Below are positions 1 through 10,060 of a stretch of DNA of 35,538 nt, one piece after another. Where the stretch lies: positions 160,257 through 195,794 of the forward strand of contig BQKZ01000058.1 of the NCBI GenBank assembly GCA_036244855.1, in the 5' to 3' direction. This DNA comes from Temnopleurus reevesii (taxonomy: Eukaryota; Echinodermata; Echinoidea; Temnopleuroida; Temnopleuridae). Under the pieces are notes generated by a model. That model ran no database searches and was not told the DNA's origin. It was given only the letters and a program-made list of their open reading frames with translations. Within the stretch, counting starts at the first letter, position 1; every line of letters begins with the position of its first letter. The translations under genes were made by a program, and so were the position numbers.

Positions 1-1308
1 TGTCGGACTAATAGACCAATTTTACCTAGAGTCGGTCTCATTTGCAAAATTTATTTTCGGTCGTAATCATGTGCGTTTTCATAATTTTGTCGGATTAATG
101 AGTTGCCTGACTCTAATCCATTTTTATGTAATGTCTATTTCGTGCACCAATTATTCAAAATGTCAGCCTCGTAAGCTGTCGGACTCGTGGGCTGTCGGAC
201 TCGTGAGCTGTCGGACTCGTCGGTAGTACCCCCATTGTACTACATGTAGCTAAAGTGACATTGGTCACTTGAGGTTCGTTTGGCATTTGGAACACTAGAA
301 TTACATAATTGGCCACCACTCTCTAGCAATGAAAGCATGGACCGTAGAAGGCTGTCCAATTCAAAATTTGCCCACCTGAAAGATACAGAAGGAATCCTGC
401 CACTTCACTATTCCAACTTCATATGTACAAAATAAAACTGATTCCATGAGAACTGGTTCAGTTGTCTGAATTACTCTCATATGAAAGTACATACAGATAT
501 TTTGAACATACAGATATTTTAGAATTTTTCAGAGTATATTTATTTAGGTATGCAGTACTTTAGAGCTTTATGAAACAACCCAAGGGTTGCTTTCACATGT
601 TTGCAAGAGAAGGGAATGATCTTGAGATTACTTTATAATTGTTTAATATAGGCCTATGTACAGTTAAAAAAGGGAAAATAGTGTTGATTACAATCATGCG
701 TTGCAGCTTATCTTACTTTATGTAATCCAGGCCCCAACAGCGCTCTCAAACCAACTGCAGGTCTTAATTACTTATCTTATACCTAATACTTGTATCTTTG
801 TACCTTTTACTTTTAATACACTGTAGGCCTAAATGTTTTGAATTTGCAGCAGGATTGAATAATTATAAAAATACTAATAATCAACTAATGTTGGAGGCAT
901 CTTCCTAGAAAATACACTGCAGGCCTATATCACAAATGTGCTTCTGTGGATAAACATACAGTTTAGAATAATCTTCTATACAGCATGCAGAACCTAAAAT
1001 TTACAGAACAAATGCATGACGCACAGACCTACTTTTCTCACCCATCCAGAGTGAATACTTCAGTTTGACTTTCTATTTAAGCTGAAATACAATACTAGAA
1101 ATCATACAGATCTACTCTCCGATGTCGGCTGAAATGATACACTGTGTCAATACTGAGTGGGAGTGGGAAAATTCACCATCACAACCTGCCGACTGAATCA
1201 TGAATTGATGGGAATAAAATGTATTACAAAAGAATAGAGATCCCATACAAAATCCATGAAGGAAAATAATAATCCAGCTAATATCAAAACTCACTGACTT
1301 TAAAGATA
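1..1308. other. Non-coding DNA with a short 16-bp minisatellite
   Basis: No exon is recognisable on either strand. Near the left edge (about 165-222) three tandem copies of a 16-bp unit like CTCGTGAGCTGTCGGA occur, and related TGTCGGAC words are seen from base 1. The rest is AT-rich single-copy-looking sequence. Because a WWC-type first exon lies on the minus strand at 9379-9506 with its donor pointing left, this stretch is probably within that gene's first intron or contains exons I cannot recognise. Confidence 0.5.
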
Positions 1309-1427
1309 CAGTATTGATCGAAATAATGTGAACAGTGGGACACCATGTCCCACGAAAATGCATGCGTTTTACATAGGCCTTGGTGGGACATGGTGGGAAT
1401 CTGTTCACATTATTTTGATCAATACTG
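1309..1427. mobile_element. Small palindromic MITE, Tc1/mariner-like
   Basis: The element is almost entirely an inverted repeat. The left arm starts CAGTATTGATCGAAATAATG and the right arm ends with the complement, GATCAATACTG. Arms of about 45 bases surround a loop of about 30. It is flanked on both sides by TA (1307-1308 and 1428-1429). A CAGT start with a TA duplication is the usual signature of Tc1/mariner-derived non-autonomous elements. It carries no coding capacity; a 122-codon open frame that crosses it is a by-product. Confidence 0.8.
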
Positions 1428-1429
1428 TA

Positions 1430-1935
1430 TATTCTGGTATTTGTTAAAAAAATAAAATAAATGTTCACAGAATCGCACAAAATGTGAGAAGAATGTTGTA
1501 TGAATAACTAATATGTGCCAAAGTGTTTTGCAAGAAAATGTATAATGGCAGAGAAATGTGCAATAAAGGGTCAAAATTGGGCCATGTCGGGCCGACAGAT
1601 TTTATACCAGTCCCACGCGCTGCTTCCTGTGTTTGCTGCAGTGGACAGAGCACGTGGAGAATGACATAATTTCGCTTTTAACCGGTTTGAGGTTATCATA
1701 TTAGTTTTCCCTTGTCTACACAAGTCACGTTGTGCTTTGTTTGTAACATAAGATTATTTTAATCATTCATTTTTCCAAATTGAAGTTCTTTGCAAGTACT
1801 CGATATTCGCTTTAAGCTGCATAATTGATGAGAATCTTAATAGTGGTCTGTAGAACTTTGTGAATATTGTCTAACTCAGTAAACAGAAACATGTACCGTC
1901 AGTCTGCACAGGCCGGTTCTCAACTTGGTCTTGTA
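1430..1935. other. Non-coding, nothing recognised
   Basis: I see no convincing exon, RNA gene or repeat here. The sequence between about 1560 and 1680 is somewhat richer in GC (TCCCACGCGCTGC, GAGCACGTGGAG, the latter with an E-box CACGTG), but no coding potential supports a promoter call. Confidence 0.4.
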
Positions 1936-1939
1936 CAAT

Positions 1940-2125
1940 ACATGTACCAGGGCACTACAAACCCACTTGCCCGCATGACCGGGGCAACAAAATGAAGCTG
2001 TCGGGCAAGTAAATAAAATTGTCACTTGCCCAAAAGGGCAAATAGTAGCTTTTTCTAGTTAATAGGCAAAGGCCATCAATTTGGGGCAAAGGAAATTTTG
2101 TTCGGGCAAGTGATTTGAAAACTAG
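1940..2125. repeat. Cluster of GGGCAAGTGA/CACTTGCCC inverted words
   Basis: CACTTGCCC or its complement GGGCAAGT occurs four times in under 200 bases, in alternating orientation. The outer copies (near 1967 and 2104) can pair as imperfect inverted repeats. This looks like a decayed palindromic transposon, but clear target-site duplications are not visible, so the boundaries are approximate. Confidence 0.4.
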
Positions 2126-2159
2126 GCTTTGTATTCATTATTATATCACTCTCTGCTAT

Positions 2160-2262
2160 GATATGTTATATAATTATTGTAAATCCTTTGATGAATATTA
2201 TTGTTGATGTTATTGTTATTGGAATTGAAATGGAATAAAGATTCATTCATTCATTCTGTGGG
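2160..2262 (+). repeat. Probable retroposon 3' end with (ATTC)n tail
   Basis: An AT-rich stretch ends GGAATTGAAATGGAATAAAG followed by four ATTC/ATTCA units. A short 3' tail of simple repeats just after an AATAAA-like word is typical of LINE or LINE-dependent SINE 3' ends. No reverse transcriptase sequence is present, so this would be a 5'-truncated copy. This is inferred from tail structure only. Confidence 0.4.
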
Positions 2263-5200
2263 GTATTCAGTTCCCGAACAGCATCACGCCACAACGCCGT
2301 AAACTAGACTAGAACGGACACTGAGCGAAGGCTCCGGAATAAATTTCCCCAAAAAAAAATTCTGGAAAAATTCAATTAGAGATTGAATAGGTAATTTGTG
2401 AACTGTTCTAAATTTATGTTGATAAAATCTCTTCCATTTTGTCAATGAATTCAAATTGGACACATTACGATGAAATGAGTCTACTTCCAAACGCACACAA
2501 ACATGAGTGAGGCTGGACCGCACAATAGACTCTCTGTCTATTCTGTGGTAACATAAAGGTGTCATTGCCTATTGAAAAGCGGCATAGCGAGAAAGCACTC
2601 TGCTATGAAACAGAAAAATATTTCAAGGCAGACCAAGGATTGCGGACAAATAAAAACACACATTCCTTTCCATGGGGCCCTGTAATTGGGGAAATAGGAA
2701 TTCAGAGGGTTTTAGGTAATTTCGGAAGACCCTGTTCATACTAAACAAAACCCATGTATATTCGTCTGACTCCATTCACACTAGTACAGTGTCTTTTTAT
2801 TCATCAAAGTGTGTGTACTAGTCACCTGGCAACTTGCTCAAACGCTGAAGTTATACCACTAGAGAACAGTTAAGCTAATAAAATAAACAAATACCTTGAA
2901 ACATTATTAACGATCAACACTATAGCAGGATGCATGGACCGTATTTTATTCAGCTGGGAAAATAATACAGCTGAACAGTGAATAGTGGAGTTGGTCGCTA
3001 TAAAGTCAGTTTACCATTTATCTGACACAGAGGGCCAAATTTGTTCTGTATATTACTTTATACCTCCATCCAATGTATTAAAATTCAAGGCAAATGAAGG
3101 CCGATATACAGATTCTTTACAAAGTTTTGGTCTAAACTAAACTGAGTTGTGTCTGAATTTGTTCGAGTCTAGACCCGATTCCCTAGAGAACAAATTTAAC
3201 CATCTGTTCCTGAATAGTTCAATATTTTCAAATCATACAGAGGAGGGAGGGGATATACATTGTAGAGATACATCAGGGGGGGGGATATAAATGATACAGT
3301 GTATACTTCAGAATACATTTTAAAGTGATTAACAAACTAGGCTATTAAAGAAGTGTAAGCATTCTGTTAGAAAGAACTGATTTGGGGTTCAGCTTCAGGG
3401 GATCAAAAGTCAAAGTGTCCCAAATATTGTTAAAAAAAAGAACATTGAAAATATCTCTGATTTCTAATGGCATAGTACAATACTCTGACAATATGATGGC
3501 TGAGGTAGAAATTTTGACAGTCCATGGTCGACGATTCATTTAGATTTTCTCATAATATATGTTTGACATGTTTGACTACAAAATACAATACTGCATACTA
3601 TTTTACAAAGCTTAGTTAGAATGTTAAATGTTTGGCTTCTTTTCTTGTAATTTGATTTAATTCAAATCAATTCATGGATTCTGAGAACTTGAGTGGCACA
3701 GTTCGGTACAGGGTGATACGAAATAGAATTGAAAAATGGCCACTCATGTGGGCCACTAAACATTTGAATGCCTTTTTGTACTGCGTAGTACTGTAGCTGT
3801 GACAGCAAAAGTCTGGCCATGGCACTCGCAGCTAGATTGTGATCAGAACGCATCCAGGTAATAGTTTTTCTGCTCTGCATGGAGATTAAACTCATGAAGA
3901 CCTACATGTACAACATAAAACTTTTAAATCTCAATGTTTTGAAATAATATTGTTCCGACAATGTCTTATCCTTGTACATTTCAACTTTGAATTCCATCTG
4001 CTCTAGAATACTGATGTTTGGTCAAAATTTATATTTCCTTCCATGATTTATCTCAAGTTCTTAAAAATCCACTTTACGTGACATAACTGACAATAGCTTG
4101 GACCCTCCCCTCACAAATTGAATGAAAATACAAACAACTTAAAAAGTTAATGGCATCAAAGATAGGGGTCAAAGTCCAGCAGATAGAGGTGTAATTTAAA
4201 CGCTGTTTGACATTCTTGGACTGATTATCAACATTGATAGAGGAACCAAGTCTGAATAATATTGACAATCTTCTATTCCAGGCTTCTGTCTATCATGCAT
4301 TTACCGGACACAATCTGACATTTCCTAGTTCTAAGCAAAATATTCTTCATCTATAGACAATTTTAAATATTATATAAACCTGCTCACATGGGTAGAACAG
4401 ATAAATGTGAAAGGGTCAATTCACTCTCATATCTCATACCAGAAAATCATCATTATATTAATAAAGTGAATATTCTTTTTTGTACACATGTAAATTATCT
4501 ATGATTTGACATATGAGGAAGTGATCATGATGCACACCAGTGGTGCTACACTGTGACGTAAAATTGGCAAGAATTTTCATCATATTACAAAAAAAAATCA
4601 GTTATGTTTTAATACTGAAGAACGTGTGCCGCTCCAGAAAAAGGGTGTAAATTGTAATTTGTAATTTTCTTTCAGAAAATTAGGATTTAGCACAAAACAC
4701 TTTTTTAAAAGGTTACATAAAACTCATTATCAAAGTTCTATCTTCTACCCAATTCAGGCACAATTTTGAAGAGAAAGCACATACAAAAAAAATGTATTTC
4801 TGGGTATTCCTGATTCAACAAAATTCTTATACCTATTGTGGTACTTTTCAGACATGTAATAACAAGTGGTGATCTGTATGCCGAATTTCAGAATCCATGT
4901 CCAACACTTCAGAGAGCTGTATAGAGTTGCTATAAATTTTCGCATAACTTTTTACTTGGCTATTTCCTGCAAATCCTATGAGATATATTGAGTTTGATGG
5001 TCACAAATCCCTTATAAAAACCTACAATTAATATAAATTACTGTGAAGTGTCATCTTTGGATAAAAATAGTTCCCGTTCATTGTTCGGAGAACACTTTCT
5101 GAGAACAATGTTCTCAAAAAAGTATTTCTGTCACAAGGTGAATTGGATCAGCTTTAATCCCATAATCAGCATGCTCCATTTCTTAAAATCAATGTAGGTT

Positions 5201-5564
5201 AAACATTGGGGTAAAAAAGAATGTACATACAGACATGAAAGTTTGCAAGCTATTCCACCCAAATAGTTTATTTTGCTTGCCCCTCCACCAACCAAACCTT
5301 GAATGGCTTGACATGATTTGTTTTTAATTACAAAATCATTCACATCTATAGAAAATCAATAGAAATATGAAATATGTTATGAAAGTATCGTTCCAAATGA
5401 TCTATTGGCATTTCTTGGCTGATACTTTTGTGGAAAGATTGATTGTGGAATTTTTCATGTCCTGTCAAAATACGTAGAGGCTTACCTGTATAAAGATGTC
5501 CATGCAAGTATGATGTTTCATTTAAAATGCGGTCATTACATGTAGTTTAAAAAATGAAAAAAAT
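2263..5564. other. Long non-coding stretch
   Basis: About 3.3 kb of AT-rich DNA without a recognisable exon on either strand. The open frames present are short, start and stop at random, and have no family features. A G-run occurs near 3275-3286. I searched for the second WW domain exon expected for the KIBRA-like gene (a GWE followed by an IDH..TTQ pattern on the minus strand) and did not find it. Confidence 0.5.
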
Positions 5565-6325
5565 AACTACATGTACTTTACGCTGATGACCGATAATGTT
5601 TTTTTAAATATTATTTTGGGGCAAAGAAGCATGTACATTAAATTTTTTTCGTTGAATTCTTTGTGTAAGTTTATTTTCTTCAATCAAATTCTACAAAGAA
5701 AAAGATCAAATACTTATCCTCCTTACATGTAGTCCTAGAAACACAATTTTCTCCTTCCTCCCACTCTTTTCTCTATTAATACATATATATTTCCTTTCTT
5801 TTACTTTCTTATTTTAACAACTTTAACTACTTTTGTCGGGTTCTAAAAAATTATGAAAAATTAATCTTTAAAAGCCCCCCGAAAACACAAACATAGAAAA
5901 TAAGTTTGAGGCACATAGAACAATAAAAATATTACAGTCATTTTGAATGAAAATTTTCAAGTTTTGGTGGGATTTTATGACACATATCACACCCTTCTCT
6001 GCAAGTTTATAGCTACTCTATTAGATCTTGTTTTTGAAACCCCCTTTTTACAATCTTTTAACAAAGAGACAACCTTTAATTATCATCAATTGGTAAATAT
6101 ATGGGTGATGGCGCGTGGAGTACGTACATTTACTGATTCAACGTTTGAATATTGAATCGAAATGTGAATAAAGTTGAGAGTAAAAAAGTGCATGTGTACA
6201 TCATATCATAATCGATGACTCAAAAGTTGCCAATGTAAATGAAAAATCACTGTTCAGTATTGTTGTTCAAATATTCATTTCTTTCTTATTTGTTGTCAGG
6301 TTCACTTCAAACTTCTTTAATCTGT
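5565..6325. repeat. Left copy of a duplicated non-coding segment ending at a single N
   Basis: This segment is homologous to the sequence immediately right of the N. Bases 5565-5940 match 6327-6698, and 5942-6325 match about 8209-8611. Shared blocks include the word AACTACATGTACTTTACGCT at the start and TTGTTGTCAGGTTCACTTCA near the end. Identity by eye is only around 85 percent with many small indels. It is either the other haplotype placed in tandem at a contig join, or a genuine older duplication. Confidence 0.75.
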
Positions 6326-6326
6326 N
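6326..6326. other. Single-N assembly join
   Basis: One ambiguous base lies exactly between two homologous segments. The right segment begins with sequence found 761 bases earlier. This is the pattern left when two contigs with overlapping ends are abutted rather than merged. Confidence 0.75.
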
Positions 6327-8611
6327 AACTACATGTACTTTACGCTGATGACCGATAATGGTTTTTAAAAATATAATTCTTGGGCAAAGATGTGCATTCA
6401 ATTTTTTTGGTGAATTCATTGTGTAAGTTTATTTTCTTCAAATCCTACAAAGAAAAATATCAAATACTTATCCTCCTAGAAACACAATTTTTCCCCTTCC
6501 TCCCACCCTTTTCACTATTAATACACATATTTCCTTTCTTTTACTTTCCTATTTAAACAACTTTAATTACTTTTGTCAGGTCCTGATAAAAAAATGCTTT
6601 AAAAGCCCCCCACCCCCCCCAAAAAAAAAAAATAACAAACAAGTATAGAAAAAAGTCTGAGGCACATAGAACAATAAAAATGTTACGAACAGTCATTTTA
6701 AAGGGGCGGCTGGATGAGAATGAGAGACATTTATCCCAAGAGCCTGTAGTTTTAAGAACAATCTCCTTTTTACCCCTTCTAAATTGACCCACCAGAAGTG
6801 GAGTTATCAGACTTTTAGTTTGGAGGGGCACCATTTTCACACAGAGAGCAATCCCTTACACTTTTCTCGAGTATCCGTGTGACGTCACGGAAAAAACACA
6901 TTGCGAGCGCCGTCTGCTCCATTCAATGGACAAGATATGGAGAGATCAATGCCGCAGTACGTAATGTGCAACTTTACTTGATATTACTCGAAATTTTCTG
7001 CAAAACTTATGTCTTCACAACATATTGATTGTTACATCATAAAGCATATATGGACACAAAATTTTAGATGAATTCCGATGAAAACATTGTAATTTACCCA
7101 CTAAACGATGACGGTATGATGACCAGTTTTCCAAACACATTCGTACTGTGCGATCCACATTCATTCGCTTGCCATCACGAATGTGAGATTTGTGTAATTT
7201 GCGTGATTTTTCAGAAAGAGACAAAAATTTTTATTTAAATGTTATGTCCTTCAAAGAAAGCTATCACTCTGTATATATGTCAATATTTCATGACGGAAGT
7301 GGGCTTAATAACGGTATAATCATGCATTTTTCCTCTTCCAAGTTTGATGTTTCAGCCGATACTCTGTACATATAGTTCTTTGTAAAATACAGCGCAATGT
7401 ATCGGTCAGTGTCTCGCTCCCCCGGTCAGGCGGGGGCTCCATCGCACAACAGTCCGTTCACACTGCTCTTCACACCCACGGTCCACATCAAAACGAAAAT
7501 TTCACCATATACAAGTCACAAATGATTAAGAAATCTAACAAAGGCGATACAAATACGGTAGAAATAATACTCCAAGTGTTTGCTGCTTCCTCTTACCAAA
7601 ACTTAATTACGTTAGGGAAAAATCTCCCGGAAAAAAACTGATAAACAAGTCTCGAAAATGGCAGATAAACGTGTCGAAGTAATCAAAACTGAGCATCTTC
7701 GATCTTCGCACTGCCGTATATTTGCACACGTACGGTACATGTACGTAATACACGTTCACCCATGCATATATATCCTCCTATCCCAAGTCGATTCGACCAT
7801 CCCATATACACATAAAATGGTGATTTGTTCAGAAAAAGGGCAGTGATATGTAGTATGATGTTATTTCTTTACATTTCTAATTCCATATTGCCCACATAAT
7901 GCAGTATATTAAACTTGTCACTGAGCTGTTTGATTTTAGGAATCCCCTCCCGTGGCCATCCTGCCCAATAGTAGACTGTATGTCGTTTGTTACACGCTCA
8001 AATTATGTTTTTTCCATGACGTCACCGAGTATGTTCAATTTACCTCACGACTCGCGTATTTCTCAATACATCTGACCAGGATTTTCAAAATTGTTTTTCT
8101 CCTAAACGCTAGGTCTAAATGTGCTGAACTAAAAAATATTGTATTTGGGAAGAACAAAATTCCCTAATGGCATAAAACTGAATTTCTTAGGCCTTTTCTT
8201 CCTTTTTCCACTTTAAATGAAAATTTGTAAGTTTTGATGGAATGTTGTGACACATGTCACACCCTTCTCTGCAAGTAGCTACTCTACTATATCTTGTTTT
8301 TGAAACCCCTTTTACAATCTTTTAACAAAAAGACAACCGTTATTATTGTGGAAAATATATGGGTGAGCGTAGAGAACGTACATGTACATGTAGTTTGTAC
8401 ATTTAATGATTCAACATTTTTAATATTGAATAAAAATGTGAATAAAGTTCACATTTCAGTAAAAAAAAAAAGTGCATATATATGTACATCATAGAATAAC
8501 CCATGACTCAAAAGTTGCCAATGTAAATGAAAAATCAATGATTCGTTCAAATATTAATTTCTTTCTTAATTGTTGTCAGGTTCACTTCAAACTTCTTTTA
8601 TATTTATCTGT
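6327..8611. repeat. Right copy of the duplicated segment, interrupted by an insertion
   Basis: The two blocks homologous to 5565-6325 are separated here by about 1.5 kb of unrelated sequence (about 6699-8208), which the left copy lacks. The left copy reads straight through the site (CAGTCATTTT then GAATGAAAAT), so it is the empty allele or paralog. Confidence 0.75.
6699..8208. mobile_element. About 1.5-kb insertion with inverted subterminal repeats, probable non-autonomous DNA transposon
   Basis: Presence/absence between the two homologous copies defines the insertion. TTTAAA stands at both junctions (CATTTTAAAGG and CACTTTAAATG). About 185 bases in from each end is an inverted pair. On the left it reads GTGTGACGTCACGGAAAAAA (about 6879-6898), and near 8005-8030 the complementary strand reads GGTGACGTCATGGAAAAAAC. 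The outermost arms are poorly conserved, so the exact ends and superfamily cannot be set. Interior open frames are short and resemble no transposase. Confidence 0.55.
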
Positions 8612-8746
8612 CTATCTAACACTACAAGAAACCGACTACGAATTGACACAAATTCTGGACCAACCTGCCAACAAATTCAAACATCATCAGTAATCACCAT
8701 CACAATCATGGCGCTAATGCACTTTGGTATCCAGCCAAACTTTAAT

Positions 8747-8836
8747 CCTAATTCTAAGCCTAACCCTAATCCTAACCCTTAACCTAACCCTAAAACTAAC
8801 CTAACCCTAACCCTAAATCCTAACCCTAAACCCTAA
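8747..8836. repeat. Interstitial telomere-like (CCCTAA)n array, degenerate
   Basis: About fifteen CCTAA/CCCTAA/CCCTAAA units in imperfect register. The strand orientation is the C-rich complement of TTAGGG, the telomeric repeat of most deuterostomes. It is bounded by the arms of an inverted-repeat element, so it is probably part of that element's sequence rather than a chromosome-fusion scar. Confidence 0.75.
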
Positions 8837-9172
8837 GGCCCGTATTCCGATAGCGAGGTTTAAGTTAACCCAGGTCTAAATGTGGTTTAAGTATAGGAAG
8901 CCAAAACTGCAAAAGAGGCTTGAATCTATAACAGTCGATGTTTAATTTACCAGCACATACATTGTATTTTGGCACTCATAGTATTTGAAACTGTCTCGAA
9001 ATAAAAACTTTAATAGTTTTCTACATTATTAGAGCATGGGAAAAGAGAGTATTTAACATAAGAATTATTCATTGTAAATAAAATTTTGGCACTTTTGGAG
9101 TTTTGGCTACCCATACTTAAGGTTCAGATTTAGACCAAGGTTAACTTAAACCTTGCTATCAGAATACGGGCC
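8837..9172. mobile_element. PIF/Harbinger-like MITE nested in the CCCTAA array
   Basis: The 336-bp element begins GGCCCGTATTCCGATAGCGA and ends with the near-complement, TATCAGAATACGGGCC. Arms are about 70 bases. It is flanked by TAA on both sides (8834-8836 and 9173-9175). A three-base TAA/TTA duplication together with a GGCC-type end is characteristic of PIF/Harbinger-derived MITEs (family knowledge). The centre is AT-rich and non-coding. Confidence 0.75.
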
Positions 9173-9230
9173 TAAATATATACCCTAACTTAGGCTGGAT
9201 ACCAAAGTGCATTAGCGTCACAATGATACA

Positions 9231-9290
9231 TTACCATCATCATCTCACCACCACCACCTGTATCCACCTCCACCACTATCACCAGTCCAT
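9231..9290. repeat. CAT/CAC-rich simple sequence
   Basis: A short run of ATC, CAC and CCA triplets (ACCATCATCATCTCACCACC...). It lies just downstream, in transcriptional sense, of the WWC-like exon donor and so within its first intron. Confidence 0.6.
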
Positions 9291-9378
9291 CGGCACTTCT
9301 ATACCACTACCGTACCCCCCTCGCCTGTACAGCGAGACCGGCTAAACAACGGCCACCTTGCACACACGATCAACCTAC

Positions 9379-9506
9379 CTGTCACGGGGATCAATCCATG
9401 TTGTTTTCCTTGTGCTATGGTCAATAAAATACACTTTATCGTTCTCATCTCGAGACTCTTCCCATCCTCCTGGTAGGGGTATCTCTCCTTCACGTATCCT
9501 CGGCAT
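9379..9506 (-). CDS. WWC1-like: First coding exon of a KIBRA/WWC-family protein (WW domain 1)
   Basis: The minus strand reads from ATG at 9506 to a GTAGGT donor at 9377-9378, giving 42 codons plus two bases (phase 2). The peptide starts [18 protein letters not shown] and ends [18 protein letters not shown]. This is a WW domain with both signature tryptophans (residues 15 and 37), the central aromatic block and the closing proline (40). The MPR start, the LP.GWEE opening and the TTWIDPRD ending match WWC1/KIBRA and WWC2/3, in which this domain opens the protein. WWC proteins are scaffolds that bind PPxY motifs (for example LATS kinases) and promote Hippo signalling. An in-frame TGA three codons upstream supports this start. 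The remaining exons, including WW domain 2, the coiled coils and the C2 domain, are not seen and should lie beyond the left edge or hidden in 1-9300. Partial gene. Confidence 0.9.
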
Positions 9507-9730
9507 TTCAAATCAGAAATCTAAGCTCATATCCACTGAAATCAAGAGGAAACGGGGTTTATTTTAAATCCAAAATACCGCCATGTTTACATAGAAATCT
9601 TCCGATCGCGTATTGTTGAATTTCCGAGCGGCGGAGAGAACGCGCAGAGTCGTAATGCGCGGCGACAGAGCGATCGCTGGAACGAGCGTAGCACCTGCGG
9701 AATAAGCTCATTACATATGCACGGCTATTG
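9507..9730 (-). promoter_or_regulatory. CpG-rich 5' region / probable promoter of the WWC-like gene
   Basis: Bases about 9600-9710 are unusually rich in CG dinucleotides for this window (GCGTATTG, CCGAGCGGCGGAG, AACGCGCAGAG, GCGCGGCGACAG). At 9578-9590 the minus strand reads GTAAACATGGCGG, an ATGGCGG word resembling the YY1 site common at CpG promoters. Directly upstream of the ATG the minus strand also has CTCTTGATTTCAG, which could be a splice acceptor, so a short 5' UTR intron is possible. Location and base composition support promoter function; no TATA box is seen. Confidence 0.55.
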
Positions 9731-10040
9731 TGGCCTTGCGTGGTAGCCTTGGTGACTTCATTGTGGAAGAATTCCAGTTATTTCTCATGTGCAAGCAACC
9801 TGAACAAGCTAAACCGCGGCGGCAGAACAAAAGGATCGCTTGCTCCCCAAAACCAGACGGCGCTATTTATAAACATCAAGAGCGAACGATAGTGAGGTTT
9901 CTCAACTGGGTTTTGGTTTTGGTTTTTCAATCCCATCCATTGTTGTAAACATTTGCAACTTTCAATTTCCCAATTAACCATAGCCTAGTGGTTACTAAAT
10001 TTCCTCGGTTTATAGCTTGGTCCTTTCTTCAAATATTTCT
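9731..10040. other. Intergenic, nothing recognised
   Basis: No exon can be supported on either strand. The short open frames overlap in opposite directions and show no family features. Confidence 0.4.
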
Positions 10041-10045
10041 TAATT

Positions 10046-10060
10046 CCCCCCCCCCCCCCC
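10046..10060. repeat. Poly-C tract
   Basis: Fifteen uninterrupted C residues, at the boundary where ATCAATCA-type sequence begins. Confidence 0.9.

Larger units (their letters stand above)
8709..9220. mobile_element. Composite inverted-repeat element with telomere-like core
   Basis: The outer arms 8709-8736 and 9193-9220 are a 28-base inverted repeat with one mismatch (left arm begins TGGCGCTAATGCACTTTGGT). Inside the left arm lies a degenerate CCCTAA array (8747-8836). Inside that array a second, complete small transposon is inserted (8837-9172). The right remnant, TACCCTAACTTAGG, continues the telomere-like motif. The order of events is therefore an outer element carrying CCCTAA repeats, later split by the inner element. 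Confidence 0.7.

Noticed and set aside
2284..2565. 93-codon minus-strand open frame as a possible transposon protein
   Set aside because: No reverse transcriptase, integrase or transposase motif could be seen.
8747..8836. True chromosome end or head-to-head telomere fusion
   Set aside because: The array is short, degenerate, in one orientation only, and enclosed by transposon arms with non-telomeric DNA on both sides.
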